This document shows, piece by piece, positions 1 to 8,573 of a stretch of DNA of 64,000 bases. The notes below the pieces were generated by a model. The model saw nothing but the letters and a program-made list of their open reading frames with translations. It did not search any database and was not told the DNA's origin. How positions within the stretch are numbered: position 1 is the stretch's first letter; each line of letters begins with the position of its first letter. Origin of the DNA: Sphingopyxis sp. H115 (GTDB lineage: Bacteria; Pseudomonadota; Alphaproteobacteria; Sphingomonadales; Sphingomonadaceae). A program made the position numbers and the translations under genes. The stretch spans positions 1 to 64,000 of the forward strand of contig NZ_LNSA01000020.1 in the NCBI RefSeq assembly GCF_001468465.1, read 5' to 3'.

Positions 1-350
1 CGCCCGGACCGTACATCGTGTATTTTGACTGGGATCAGTCGAACATCACGCCGGAAGCGGCTTCGACGCTCGACAACGCGATCAGCGCCTACAACCGTGG
101 CTGCACGGGTACGCAGGTCATGCTCGCCGGTCACGCCGACCGTTCGGGTTCGGCGACGTACAACGTCGGCCTGTCGAACCGCCGCAACGACGCGGTTCGC
201 AGCTATCTGACCGCTCGCGGTATCTCGGATGGCTCGATCAGCGCGCAGGGCTTCGGCGAAACCCGTCCGGCCGTTGCGACCGCCGACGGCGTCCGCAACG
301 ACCAGAACCGTCGCGTGGAAATCACTTACGGTCCGAACTCGGGCATGTAA
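1..350 (+). CDS. OmpA-family outer membrane protein, C-terminal part (5' truncated by window edge)
   Basis: The reading frame is already open at base 3 and ends at a TAA at 348-350, so the true start lies upstream of the window. The visible ~115 residues form an OmpA C-terminal peptidoglycan-binding domain: YFDWDQSNITPEA opens the domain, the ADRSG and NRRNDAVRSYL segments give the Asp and Arg expected to bind diaminopimelate, and NDQNRRVEI is the closing signature. The protein would tether the outer membrane to peptidoglycan from the periplasm. A strong terminator follows immediately, so this is the end of its transcript. The N-terminal part, beta-barrel or lipoprotein, cannot be judged. Confidence 0.9.
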   Translation, partial: PGPYIVYFDWDQSNITPEAASTLDNAISAYNRGCTGTQVMLAGHADRSGSATYNVGLSNRRNDAVRSYLTARGISDGSISAQGFGETRPAVATADGVRNDQNRRVEITYGPNSGM

Positions 351-387
351 GACCGATTTCCATCCCCGACGGGGACTGGAAGAAAAA

Positions 388-417
388 GAAGGGCGGTACC
401 GCAAGGTGCCGCCCTTT
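388..417 (+). terminator. Intrinsic terminator after the OmpA-family gene
   Basis: Ten-base-pair GC-rich stem (391-400 with 405-414, one G-U pair) closed by a GCAA tetraloop. An A-rich run precedes it and CTTTCTT follows. It lies 40 bases beyond the OmpA stop codon. Confidence 0.85.
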
Positions 418-582
418 CTTTATGCGCGTGCTGTCGTCGGTGCCGACCGGCGCGGATTCGGATCTCGCTTGCCAAGCTCCAAAGATGATATACCATCACT
501 TTGAGGGCGCGGGATGGTCTTGAGCCCTCGTCCGGGGCGGATGCCCGACGCATGCGGGCATCCCTTTGCGGGGAGAGTGACG

Positions 583-1023
583 ATGCAAAGACGCCGTAGC
601 CTGTTCCATCGCAGCATTTTCCGGGCCGACCCCAGCGGCGGGCCCGATATCAACACGACGCCGCTGATCGATGTCATGCTGGTGATGTTGGTGATGTTCA
701 TCATCACCATCCCGCGGCCGACGCACAGCGTCGATGTGACATTGCCCGGCGAACCGCCAGCGAACAGCCGTATACTCGAAGAAAATCGCGTGACCATCGA
801 CACCGCTGACGTGATCCGCTGGAACGACGAGGCGGTCGACCTTGCCCAACTTGGCCTGTTGGTGAAACGGGCCGCCGAGCGGCCCGAGCCCGCGGCGATC
901 CTGCTCGAACCCGATGCGCGGGCGCGCTATCTGCGCGTCGACGAAGCGATCGGCGCGATCCGGCGCAACGGCGGGACCAAGCTCGCCTTTCCCGGCATCC
1001 ACCAATATAGCGGGCTGATCTGA
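583..1023 (+). CDS. ExbD/TolR-family biopolymer transport protein
   Basis: Protein of 146 residues. After a short basic N-terminus there is one membrane segment (about residues 29-45) preceded by the DINTTPLID motif; Asp30 is the conserved intramembrane proton-pathway acid of ExbD/TolR. The rest is periplasmic. Family members pair with an ExbB/TolQ proton channel to energise TonB or Tol. I chose the ATG at 583 because GGGAGAG sits just upstream; the frame also opens at 514, but that would add 23 residues unlike the family. No exbB or tonB is adjacent, and the gene stands alone between the OmpA terminator and a convergent gene, so its partner must be encoded elsewhere. Confidence 0.85.
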   Translation: MQRRRSLFHRSIFRADPSGGPDINTTPLIDVMLVMLVMFIITIPRPTHSVDVTLPGEPPANSRILEENRVTIDTADVIRWNDEAVDLAQLGLLVKRAAERPEPAAILLEPDARARYLRVDEAIGAIRRNGGTKLAFPGIHQYSGLI

Positions 1024-1045
1024 CGCGGGCGGCGCCCGCCGCCGG

Positions 1046-1582
1046 TCAGGCCGCCGGGGCCGTGCCGGCGCGCAGATAGCGCATCATATAGCCGACATAA
1101 TCGGCCTTGCCGAGCGGGACGCCCATATGGCGCATGATCGCGTAGGCCGTCGTGCGGTGGAAGAAAAACTGCGGCTGGGCCCAGTCGCGGACATAGTCGA
1201 AGGCGCGCATGTCGAAGGTCATGCCGTTCGGCAGGGTAAAGCTGACCATATGATCGGGATCGCTGCCCATGGCGTCGCGGTCGACCGTTTCGAGAATGGC
1301 GAGCGCCGCCGCGATCTGCTCCTGCATACCGCCGAAACCGGGAGCGTCCTCGGCAAAGTCCGGTATGTCGATACCGGCGAGCCGCGCGAGTGGTTGCAAC
1401 GTCTGCGCGCAACTGAAGCGGACCTGCGATGCGAGCGGGAACATGTCGGGCGCGAGTCGCGCGACGGCGAACTGCAATTCACCCACGGCATTTTCCTCGC
1501 CCCAGGTGCGTGCGCGCGCCAATTCGCTGGAGAGCGCTTTGAGGCCATTCTGCCACGCCGGTACGGTCAGGTCGTAAAGCAT
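1046..1582 (-). CDS. DUF1993 family protein
   Basis: A soluble protein of 178 residues matching the DUF1993 family: it opens MLYDLTVPAW, has a central Phe-rich segment (PQFFFHRTTAYAIMRHMG) and a C-terminal GKADYVGY. The family resembles DinB/YfiT-like four-helix bundles, but its function is unknown. GAAGGA lies seven bases upstream of the ATG at 1582; an in-frame ATG two codons earlier has no spacing to this site, so 1582 is preferred. The gene is only 25 bases downstream of the ABC exporter on the same strand and may be co-transcribed with it. Confidence 0.75.
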   Translation of the reverse strand: MLYDLTVPAWQNGLKALSSELARARTWGEENAVGELQFAVARLAPDMFPLASQVRFSCAQTLQPLARLAGIDIPDFAEDAPGFGGMQEQIAAALAILETVDRDAMGSDPDHMVSFTLPNGMTFDMRAFDYVRDWAQPQFFFHRTTAYAIMRHMGVPLGKADYVGYMMRYLRAGTAPAA

Positions 1583-1607
1583 CGTCATATCCTTCGGTGG
1601 GTGGATG

Positions 1608-3407
1608 TCAGGCTGCGGCGAGACTGTCCTGGAACTGGAGCCGCGCGAGGCGGGCGTAAAGGCCGTCGGCGGCGACGAGTTCGTCATGCTTGCCTTCTTC
1701 GACGATCCGGCCGTCGTCCATCACAACGATGCGATCGGCGGCGCGTACGGTCGCGAGGCGGTGCGCGATGACGATCGTCGTGCGGTCGTGCATCAGTGTT
1801 TCGAGCGCGTCCTGGACGAGCTTTTCGGATTCGGCGTCGAGCGCCGAGGTCGCTTCGTCGAGCAGCAGGAGCGGCGCGCGGCGGAGCAGCGCGCGGGCGA
1901 TCGCGACGCGCTGGCGCTGGCCGCCCGACAGGCGGGCGCCGCCTTCGCCCATGAAGGTGTCGAGCCCCTGCGGCAGTTTGCGCAAAAACTCCTCTGCATT
2001 GGCGGCGCGCGCCGCATTCCACAATTGCTCGTCGGTGGCGTCCCAATTGCCATAGCGCAGATTGTCGCGCGCGGAGGCAGCGAAAATCACCGTTTCTTGC
2101 GGTACCATCGCGATGCGCGCGCGGATGTCCGCGGGGTCGGCGTCGATGAGCGGCACGCCGTCGAGGCGGATCTGCCCGCGCTGCGGATCGTAGAAGCGCT
2201 CGGCGAGTTGGAAAAGCGTCGATTTGCCCGCGCCCGACGGGCCGACGATGGCGACCGTCTCGCGCGGGCGGATCGCAAGGCTGAAATCGTGGAGTGCGGG
2301 GGCGTCGGGGCGCGTCGGATAATGGAACTCGACGTTCGCAAACTCGAGCGTCCCGACCGACGGTTCGGGAAAGCGGCTCGGCTTCGCGGGCGGGGCGATC
2401 GTCGCTTCGGCGTTCAGCAATTCGCTCAAGCGCTCGGCCGCGCCGGCGGCGCGGAGAAGGTCGCCATAGACTTCGGTCAGCGCCCCGAAAGCACCCGCGA
2501 CGAGGCCCCCGGTAAGAACGAAGGCGGCGATGGTGCCGCCCGTGATCGTCCCTTGGGCGACCCCCTCGGCACCGTACCAGAGCAGGGTGGTGATCGCCCC
2601 GAAGAGCAGGCCGATCACCGTCGCGGTAATGATCGCGCGCAGGCGAATCCGGCGCTTCGCGGTTGCGAAATTCGCCTCGACCGCTGCGGCGAAACGGTCG
2701 GCCTCGCGCGCTTCCTGCCCGAACGCCTGGACGATCTTCATCGCCCCCATTTGTTCGGCTGTGGTAGCGCCGATGTCGGCGACGCGGTCCTGGCTGGTGC
2801 GGGAGACTTTTTGGAGCCGGCGGCCGAGGAGGACGATCGGCAGGATGATGACAGGGATGCCGAGCAGGATGCCTGCGGTGAGCTTTGGCGACAGGCTGAA
2901 CAGATAGATGATGCCGCCGATCCCCATGACGGTGTTGCGCAAGGCCACCGAAACGGTGGTGCCGACGACCTGCTCGATGATCGCGGTATCCGACGTCATC
3001 CGCGACGCGATTTCGGACGGACGATTTTCCTCGAAGAAACCGGGAGCGAGGCGCAGCAGGTTCCGTTGGACCGCCTGCCGGATATCGGCGACCGTGCGCT
3101 CGCCAAGCCAACTGACGAAGTAGAAGCGCAGCGCTGTGGCAAGCGCGAGCGCGACGCAGATGGCGTAGAAAAGCCGGAAATGCGGCGCGACGTCGCCACC
3201 GCCGGCGATGAAGCCGCTGTCTATCATCGCCTTGAACTGCCAGGGGATGGCAAGCGTCGCGAGCGCGGCGATGCCGAGCGCGATCGCGGCGATCACCAGT
3301 TGCAGCGGATAGCGGCTGGCATAATGCCACACCATGCGCAGGCTGCCGAGCTTGCGGCGGGGTTCGGTGGAGGCTTTCGCGTCGGAAAGATCGGGTTGGC
3401 TTGCCAT
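1608..3407 (-). CDS. ABC exporter, fused permease and ATPase (MsbA/ATM1-like)
   Basis: Half-transporter of 599 residues that should work as a homodimer in the inner membrane. An exporter-type six-helix membrane domain occupies about residues 30-300 and a nucleotide-binding domain the C-terminal 240. Visible motifs are Walker A GPSGAGKST near residue 389, the signature LSGGQRQR near 490, Walker B LLLLDEATSALD and the switch histidine in IVIAHRLATV. The substrate cannot be told from sequence; lipids, peptides or drugs are typical for the family. The frame opens further upstream at a TTG (3443), but the ATG at 3407 with AGGG eight bases before it is a better start. Confidence 0.88.
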   Translation of the reverse strand: MASQPDLSDAKASTEPRRKLGSLRMVWHYASRYPLQLVIAAIALGIAALATLAIPWQFKAMIDSGFIAGGGDVAPHFRLFYAICVALALATALRFYFVSWLGERTVADIRQAVQRNLLRLAPGFFEENRPSEIASRMTSDTAIIEQVVGTTVSVALRNTVMGIGGIIYLFSLSPKLTAGILLGIPVIILPIVLLGRRLQKVSRTSQDRVADIGATTAEQMGAMKIVQAFGQEAREADRFAAAVEANFATAKRRIRLRAIITATVIGLLFGAITTLLWYGAEGVAQGTITGGTIAAFVLTGGLVAGAFGALTEVYGDLLRAAGAAERLSELLNAEATIAPPAKPSRFPEPSVGTLEFANVEFHYPTRPDAPALHDFSLAIRPRETVAIVGPSGAGKSTLFQLAERFYDPQRGQIRLDGVPLIDADPADIRARIAMVPQETVIFAASARDNLRYGNWDATDEQLWNAARAANAEEFLRKLPQGLDTFMGEGGARLSGGQRQRVAIARALLRRAPLLLLDEATSALDAESEKLVQDALETLMHDRTTIVIAHRLATVRAADRIVVMDDGRIVEEGKHDELVAADGLYARLARLQFQDSLAAA

Positions 3408-3640
3408 CGCACCGGCCCTAGCAGCGCCGACCTCAGCGCTCAACGATGCAGAATGCGGCCTGACTTCACGCGCTTTGAAGCGGCGCGATCATAAAGCCGC
3501 GCGGCAGCAACGATTATTCGCTTTCGATACGCCCCGCAGTGATTTTGATGCATTGCACAATGAAATCGAGCCCCTAGACTGCCCGCCAAGGAGCAGGTGC
3601 CGACAGAGCGCCGCCGGGCTACGCAAGGAACGATTTGAAT

Positions 3641-4861
3641 ATGCTGTATCACGCGTTTGACATGCAGAAGAATTGGCTCGCCGGGGCGAGTGCGCTCGCG
3701 ACCGCGGGCGCCCAGGTCATGCAGCATCCGGCGAATCCGCTCGGCTATTTCGGCGGCAGCCCGATGTTCGCCTCGGCGCTCGAAGTCTTTGCGCATGCGG
3801 CGGCGCCGCGCGGCAAGCCAGGGTTCGAGCTGTACGAGACGATCGTTGACGGCGAGACGGTCCGCGTGAGTGAGGCGATCGAGGCGCGCAAGCCGTTCGG
3901 CCAGCTCAAGCATTTCAAGCACAAGGGAAGCAAGGGTGCGCCCAAGTTGCTGATCGTCGCGCCGATGTCGGGTCATTATGCGACGCTGCTGCGCGGCACG
4001 GTCGAGCGGATGCTGCCCGGCCATGATGTGTGGATCACCGACTGGCGCGATGCGCGCAACGTCCCGCTCGAAGCCGGCAAGTTCGACCTCGACGATTATG
4101 TCGACTATCTGATCGCGTGGCTCGAGCATATCGGGCCGGGCGCGCATATGCTGGCGGTGTGCCAGCCGTCGGTGCCCAGCCTCGCCGCCGCGGCGGTCAT
4201 GGCTGCCGACAAGCATAAGTGCCGTCCCAGAACGCTCACGATGATGGGCGGGCCGATCGACACGCGCAAGGCGCCGACCGCGGTCAACGAACATGCGACG
4301 ACGCGGCCCTATGCCTGGTTCCAGGAAAATGTGATCGCGACCGTTCCGGCCTGGTATCCGGGCGCCGGGCGCCGCGTCTATCCGGGCTTCCTGCAACTCG
4401 CGGGTTTCATGTCGATGAACCTCGGCAATCATATGATGAGCCATTGGGAGATGTTCAAACATCTGGTCGACGGCGATGGCGAGAGCGCCGACAAGACCAA
4501 GGAATTTTACGACGAATATCGCGCCGTGTGCGACATGACGGCGGAATTCTACCTCCAGACGGTCGATGTCGTGTTCCAGCGCCATCTGCTGCCCAAGGGC
4601 GAGATGACGCATCGCGGCCAACCGGTCGATGTCGGCGCGATCGAGGATATCGCGATCTTGGCGATCGAGGGCGAACGCGACGATATTTCGGGAATCGGCC
4701 AGACCAAGGCGGCGCTGACGCTCGCCAAGACGCTACCCCCCGACAAGAAGAAATATCTGATGGCGAAGGGCGTGGGTCACTACGGTATTTTCAACGGCCG
4801 CAAATGGCGCGACGAGATTGCGCCGGTGGTCGAAAAATGGATTCGCGCAAACGGTGGGTGA
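3641..4861 (+). CDS. phaZ: Intracellular polyhydroxyalkanoate depolymerase
   Basis: Cytoplasmic alpha/beta hydrolase of about 406 residues that releases hydroxyacids from stored PHA granules. The N-terminus MLYHAFDMQKNW, the APMSGHYATLLRGTV and WITDWRDARNVPL segments and the nucleophile elbow AVCQPSVPSL are typical of intracellular PhaZ. The nucleophile is a cysteine (about Cys174) in place of the lipase serine, as known for this family. The C-terminal KGVGHYGIFNG carries the catalytic histidine. AAGGA lies 11 bases before the ATG at 3641; a TTG at 3635 is an alternative start. No PHA synthase is nearby. A TGCATTGCA near-palindrome at 3549-3557, in the 233-base spacer before the gene, could be a regulatory site, but that is speculation. 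Confidence 0.88.
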   Translation: MLYHAFDMQKNWLAGASALATAGAQVMQHPANPLGYFGGSPMFASALEVFAHAAAPRGKPGFELYETIVDGETVRVSEAIEARKPFGQLKHFKHKGSKGAPKLLIVAPMSGHYATLLRGTVERMLPGHDVWITDWRDARNVPLEAGKFDLDDYVDYLIAWLEHIGPGAHMLAVCQPSVPSLAAAAVMAADKHKCRPRTLTMMGGPIDTRKAPTAVNEHATTRPYAWFQENVIATVPAWYPGAGRRVYPGFLQLAGFMSMNLGNHMMSHWEMFKHLVDGDGESADKTKEFYDEYRAVCDMTAEFYLQTVDVVFQRHLLPKGEMTHRGQPVDVGAIEDIAILAIEGERDDISGIGQTKAALTLAKTLPPDKKKYLMAKGVGHYGIFNGRKWRDEIAPVVEKWIRANGG

Positions 4862-4886
4862 CGCCCGAAGACCGATCTTCATTTCA

Positions 4887-4960
4887 TCGTCACCCGGTCT
4901 TGATCCGGGGTCCATGACTTCGTCGGTACGATGGATCCTGGATCAAGTCCGGGATGACGA
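4887..4960. repeat. Intergenic long inverted repeat (CTTGATCC family), copy 1
   Basis: Two arms of about 30 bases (4887-4915 and 4931-4960) are imperfect inverted copies of each other, each built as TCGTCAnCCCGG-CTTGATCC-GG-TCCAT. The same architecture recurs at 18924-19012 and 33229-33303. The size and intergenic position suit a REP-like dispersed element. Confidence 0.7.
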
Positions 4961-5220
4961 AGGGTGGGGCCGCAACGTCCGCTGACCACGCCAAAACGGA
5001 TATCCGCAGCAAAAAAAGGAGCGCTGTCCTACATTATCCGGCTGTGGCAGCCTTGGTTCGGCCCTTTAATATGTGGGCAAAACCGGTCGCAGCCCGGGTT
5101 GAGGAAGCGGCCAGCAAGCGCGCGCGTGTTCTCCTCGGGCGCAGCCAATAGGGGCTGCAGAAGGTTGAACTTCACTGAACTTTGGAAAATGACGACGCCA
5201 CCCCAAGCATAAGCTCGTGT
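4961..5220. other. Gene-free stretch
   Basis: Together with the repeat at 4887-4960 this makes about 360 bases without a convincing gene between convergent phaZ and the PepSY gene. Short open frames here lack ribosome binding sites and recognisable protein sequence. I see no terminator with a T-tract and no RNA gene. Confidence 0.5.
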
Positions 5221-6309
5221 CTATATCGACGCCAGCGCCGTCTTCTTTGCCGGGTGCTTCGCGGCTTTCGGTCGCCTGAACCAGAAGGTCCATACAGCAA
5301 GGCTGCCGAGCATCGCCATCGCGAGGCCCGAGATCGTGAGCAGGATGCGCCACGCCCAGCCGCCGACCTTCGACGCGTGGATCGGGAAAGCCTTATTGAA
5401 AGCCTGCGCGCCGGGCGGGAGTTTCAGCGCGTCGCGCGCGCCGAGCACCTCGCCCGTCGCGGCGTCGAACGCCAGCGTCGAACGGCCATTGGGCAGCCAT
5501 TCGTCGGGCTGCTTCATTCGGAGGCTGATCGGATCGCCCGCCTTGCGGGGCAGGCTGAGGATGCGGAATTCGGCGTCGGGGAAGCGGCGGCGTGCCTCGG
5601 TTAACATCGCGGTATAGTCGGGTTTTTCGGCGAGCGGGCCGCCCCGGTATTTCGGTGGCTCGAGCGCTTTCGCGGTTTCGGCGACAGGGCCGAAGGGCGC
5701 GACCATGCCGAGTGCGAAGGGGCGGAAGATCATCATCGTGCCGGTGACGATCGAGATCAGCAGCAAGGGCGCGACGACGATGCCGAGGTCGCGGTGGTGC
5801 ATGAGGATCGACGGGCGCGACAGGCGCTTCGGCCACAGGCGAAGCTGGAATGTCCGCCGCGTGCGCCACCACAGGATGACGCCGCTGATCACGAAGAACA
5901 GCCCGCACAGCCCCGCGACGCCGATCACCCATTCGCCGCTGTCGCCGGCGAACAGGTGATGGTGGAAGTCGAAGATCCAGAGTTCGGGCCGCTCCCACTG
6001 GCTCGCCCAGCGCGTCGCGATCTCGCCCGACTGGCTGGCGTATGCGCCCGCGCCCTCTCCAAAACGTAGCTGGTGCAGCCTGAAGCGCTCGTCTGCGTAG
6101 ATGATGCCCTGCGCGCCGGGCATCGCCATCAGCTTTTCGGTGGTCGCGGCGACCGTCGCGAGGTCGCTGCGCAGCGCATCGCCCGTGCCTGGCACCCCGA
6201 TCCATAGATGCTCGTAGAGCAGGATCGTGCCCGACAGGCCGAGCATCGCGAGCACCAGGCCGATCAGGCCCCCCGTCCAGCGGTGGAGCGTGTCGAGCAG
6301 CTTCATCAT
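5221..6309 (-). CDS. PepSY-associated TM-helix protein (iron-regulated membrane protein type)
   Basis: Inner membrane protein of 362 residues with four hydrophobic segments: near the N-terminus (GLIGLVLAMLGLSGTILLYEH), about 140-160, about 190-210 (LLISIVTGTMMIF) and near the C-terminus (ILLTISGLAMAMLGSLAVW). Large periplasmic loops and conserved histidines (DFHHHLFAGDSGEW) match the PepSY_TM family, whose members may act as ferric-siderophore reductases or transport helpers. Its start directly abuts the stop of the upstream TonB receptor (TAA then ATG-ATG), which indicates one operon and coupled translation. A role in iron use is inferred from this pairing. Confidence 0.85.
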   Translation of the reverse strand: MMKLLDTLHRWTGGLIGLVLAMLGLSGTILLYEHLWIGVPGTGDALRSDLATVAATTEKLMAMPGAQGIIYADERFRLHQLRFGEGAGAYASQSGEIATRWASQWERPELWIFDFHHHLFAGDSGEWVIGVAGLCGLFFVISGVILWWRTRRTFQLRLWPKRLSRPSILMHHRDLGIVVAPLLLISIVTGTMMIFRPFALGMVAPFGPVAETAKALEPPKYRGGPLAEKPDYTAMLTEARRRFPDAEFRILSLPRKAGDPISLRMKQPDEWLPNGRSTLAFDAATGEVLGARDALKLPPGAQAFNKAFPIHASKVGGWAWRILLTISGLAMAMLGSLAVWTFWFRRPKAAKHPAKKTALASI

Positions 6310-8505
6310 TTAAAAGCGGTAGTCCCAGCCGAGCGTGAAGGTCCGCCCGCGCCCCGCGAAGTTGAAGAAATTGTCGGTCGGGCGCTGGGTGTCGCTCGCG
6401 TAGCTGATATATTGCTTGTCGAACAGGTTCGATACCGCGAAGCTGACCCCGCCGAGGCCGGTCTGATAGCGGACGATCGCGTCGGTGAGGTTGTAGCCTT
6501 CGAAATCGTTGCGCGCGTCGCGGTTCGGGCCGCGGAAGGTGCGCGCCAGGTAGAATTGCGTCTGCACGCGCGCCGAGACGGGGCCGTTGGCATAGGCTGC
6601 GGCGAGGTTCAGCCGGTCGGGCGAGATATTCGCGCCGTCGAGGTCGGTTTCGACGACGCCGTCCTCGTCGTCGTCGAACCGGCCGGTGATATGCGCATAG
6701 CCCGCCGAGAGCGTAAGCCCGTCGATCGGCATTTTGACCGCCAGGTTGATTTCGAGCCCTTCGATCTCGACGCGCTGGCGCAGCACCTCGAAAATGCCGT
6801 CGGGCTTCGCGATGAGCAACTGACCCTTCTTGCTCGACGACCAGAAATAGGTTGCGCTGGCATCAAGCGGGCCGCGCGCTACCTCGACCCCCAGTTCGCG
6901 ATTGTTCGAGACGATGGGCGAGATGTCGAGGAAATTGTCGATGTCGGTGCCCGCCGTGCGGACGGCGCGGGTGATGCGGCCGACGTCAGGGACGGTATAG
7001 CCCTCGGCATAGCTTGCATAGGCGCGAATGCCGGGCACCGGCTCAACGATCACGCCGCCGTTCAGCAGCACATCGTCGAAGGTCGGGCTGCCGCCCGCGA
7101 CGGCGACGCCGCCATAGGTCGATGGGCCACAATTGGTCGTCACCGTCGCCGAGCAGGCAACGAAGGTGGTCGACGCGAGCGTGCGATAATCGTCGATCGT
7201 GATCTTCACATTTTCGTAGCGCACGCCGCCCGCGAGCCGGACAAGACCGTCTGCGAGCTTGAGGTTCGCCTGCCCGAAGGGCGCAAGGCTACGGAAATCG
7301 GTCGGCGGCACCCAGGCCCGGTCGGTCGCGATCAGCCGCTGCTCGGTCGAATCCCACAGCGCGTCGAACCCCGCGATCAGCGTCAGCGCATCGAGCCCCG
7401 GCACCGTGCGTTCATAGCTCAGCTTGCCGCCATATTTGCGGCTGCGGTTCTGCGACTGGTCGAACAGCGTGCCCGTCTGCGCAATCGCCGGGTCCTGAAA
7501 GGTCGCGATCGGGTTGGGTTCGCCGCCGAAGGTGTCGCGGCTGCGGTTCCAGAAAATCTGGCTGATGAAATTGCCACCGCCAAGGTCGGTGTCGGTGAGC
7601 GACAGCGCGACGCTTTCGGTGCGCCCCGTTGCGGGGACGCCCGGCGCGATCCCCGGCTCCGCGCTCGTCGGCACGCCGCCAAGCTTGTTGCCCGCAACCG
7701 CGGCATAATCGCCGTCGCCTTCGAGTTCGAAGCGGCTGGCGATCAGATCGAGACGCATCGTGTCGGTCACCGCGTAACCGAAGCGACCGAACAGCGAGAG
7801 CGTTTCCGAATCCTGCGTTTCGCCTTGCGTCAGATTGATCCCGACCGGGCGTCCCTCGCCGTCGAAAAAGACGCCGCGCCGTTCCCAGGCGGCGCCGACC
7901 GACGCATCGAAGCGCCCCGCCTTATACTGGACCAGGCCCGCGACCTTGCCGCCCATGCCCTCGTCGGAGAAATCATTGTCGGCGGTCGCCTGGAGCAGCG
8001 CGCGGCCCGACACGCCCTCTTCGGTCGGCGCGCCCACGGTGACCTGGTTGACGATGCCGCCGGTGCCGCCAATCCCCTGCAGCGCGTTCGAGCCAAAGAT
8101 CAGCTCGACCCGGTCGACGAAAAAGCCGTCGATGGTGAAACCGTCGCGACTGCCGTCGCGCAGCGGGGTCGATTGCGGGATGCCGTTGATCGCATAGAGC
8201 GGCGAGCGGCCGCGCAGCGTTTCGCCCGCGCCCGAAAGTTTCTGGCGCGTCGGCGAGAAGCTGGGCGAGAGCGTCGCGACCGCGTCGGTGACCGACCCCG
8301 CGATTGCGATCTGCTGGTCGAGCGCATCCTTGTCGATCACCTCGATCGTCAGAGGCAGCGCGTTCGGCGGCAGGATCGTGCGCGCCGCAGTGACGATGAT
8401 CGTGCCTTCGTCCTCCGTCGTGTCGGCGGGCGCCATATCCTGCGCGAACGTGGGCGAGGACAGCGCCGTGCAGGCGAGCGCGGCGAGAGCGAATGTGCGA
8501 TTCAT
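6310..8505 (-). CDS. TonB-dependent outer membrane receptor (probable siderophore receptor)
   Basis: Outer membrane protein of 731 residues. A signal peptide (MNRTFALAALACTALSSPTFA, cut after AFA-like TFA) is followed by a TonB-box-like EGTIIVTA, a plug domain (about 40-150, including the RGRSPLYAINGIPQ and GTGGIVNQVT segments) and a beta-barrel ending in the aromatic FTLGWDYRF. The partner gene encoding a PepSY protein follows with no gap, which suggests ferric-siderophore uptake, although the ligand is not readable from sequence. CAGGAG precedes the start. A palindrome in the divergent promoter region may be an operator; it does not look like a standard Fur box. Confidence 0.9.
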   Translation of the reverse strand: MNRTFALAALACTALSSPTFAQDMAPADTTEDEGTIIVTAARTILPPNALPLTIEVIDKDALDQQIAIAGSVTDAVATLSPSFSPTRQKLSGAGETLRGRSPLYAINGIPQSTPLRDGSRDGFTIDGFFVDRVELIFGSNALQGIGGTGGIVNQVTVGAPTEEGVSGRALLQATADNDFSDEGMGGKVAGLVQYKAGRFDASVGAAWERRGVFFDGEGRPVGINLTQGETQDSETLSLFGRFGYAVTDTMRLDLIASRFELEGDGDYAAVAGNKLGGVPTSAEPGIAPGVPATGRTESVALSLTDTDLGGGNFISQIFWNRSRDTFGGEPNPIATFQDPAIAQTGTLFDQSQNRSRKYGGKLSYERTVPGLDALTLIAGFDALWDSTEQRLIATDRAWVPPTDFRSLAPFGQANLKLADGLVRLAGGVRYENVKITIDDYRTLASTTFVACSATVTTNCGPSTYGGVAVAGGSPTFDDVLLNGGVIVEPVPGIRAYASYAEGYTVPDVGRITRAVRTAGTDIDNFLDISPIVSNNRELGVEVARGPLDASATYFWSSSKKGQLLIAKPDGIFEVLRQRVEIEGLEINLAVKMPIDGLTLSAGYAHITGRFDDDEDGVVETDLDGANISPDRLNLAAAYANGPVSARVQTQFYLARTFRGPNRDARNDFEGYNLTDAIVRYQTGLGGVSFAVSNLFDKQYISYASDTQRPTDNFFNFAGRGRTFTLGWDYRF

Positions 8506-8535
8506 CTAAAACTCCTGTGTCGGAGCGCGCGCTAG

Positions 8536-8550
8536 TGCGACACATTCGCA
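8536..8550. promoter_or_regulatory. Operator-like palindrome between divergent TonB-receptor and patatin genes
   Basis: TGCGACACATTCGCA has perfect TGCGA/TCGCA half-sites around a five-base centre. It lies in the 68-base gap between the two divergent starts. It overlaps a second inverted repeat, TGTGTCG (8516-8522) with CGACACA (8538-8544). The binding protein is unknown. Confidence 0.4.
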
Positions 8551-8573
8551 AAAGCAAGAGGAAAGGCAAGCCT

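Noticed and set aside
1605..3494. 629-codon plus-strand frame opposite the ABC exporter
   Set aside because: Antisense to clear Walker and signature motifs; composition typical of a shadow frame.
4954..5212. Short plus-strand frames in the gap after phaZ
   Set aside because: No ribosome site, no coherent protein sequence, and they overlap the inverted repeat.
6208..8535. 775-codon plus-strand frame opposite the TonB receptor
   Set aside because: Antisense shadow, rich in Arg, Ala and Asp, without family features; the minus strand has signal peptide, plug and barrel.
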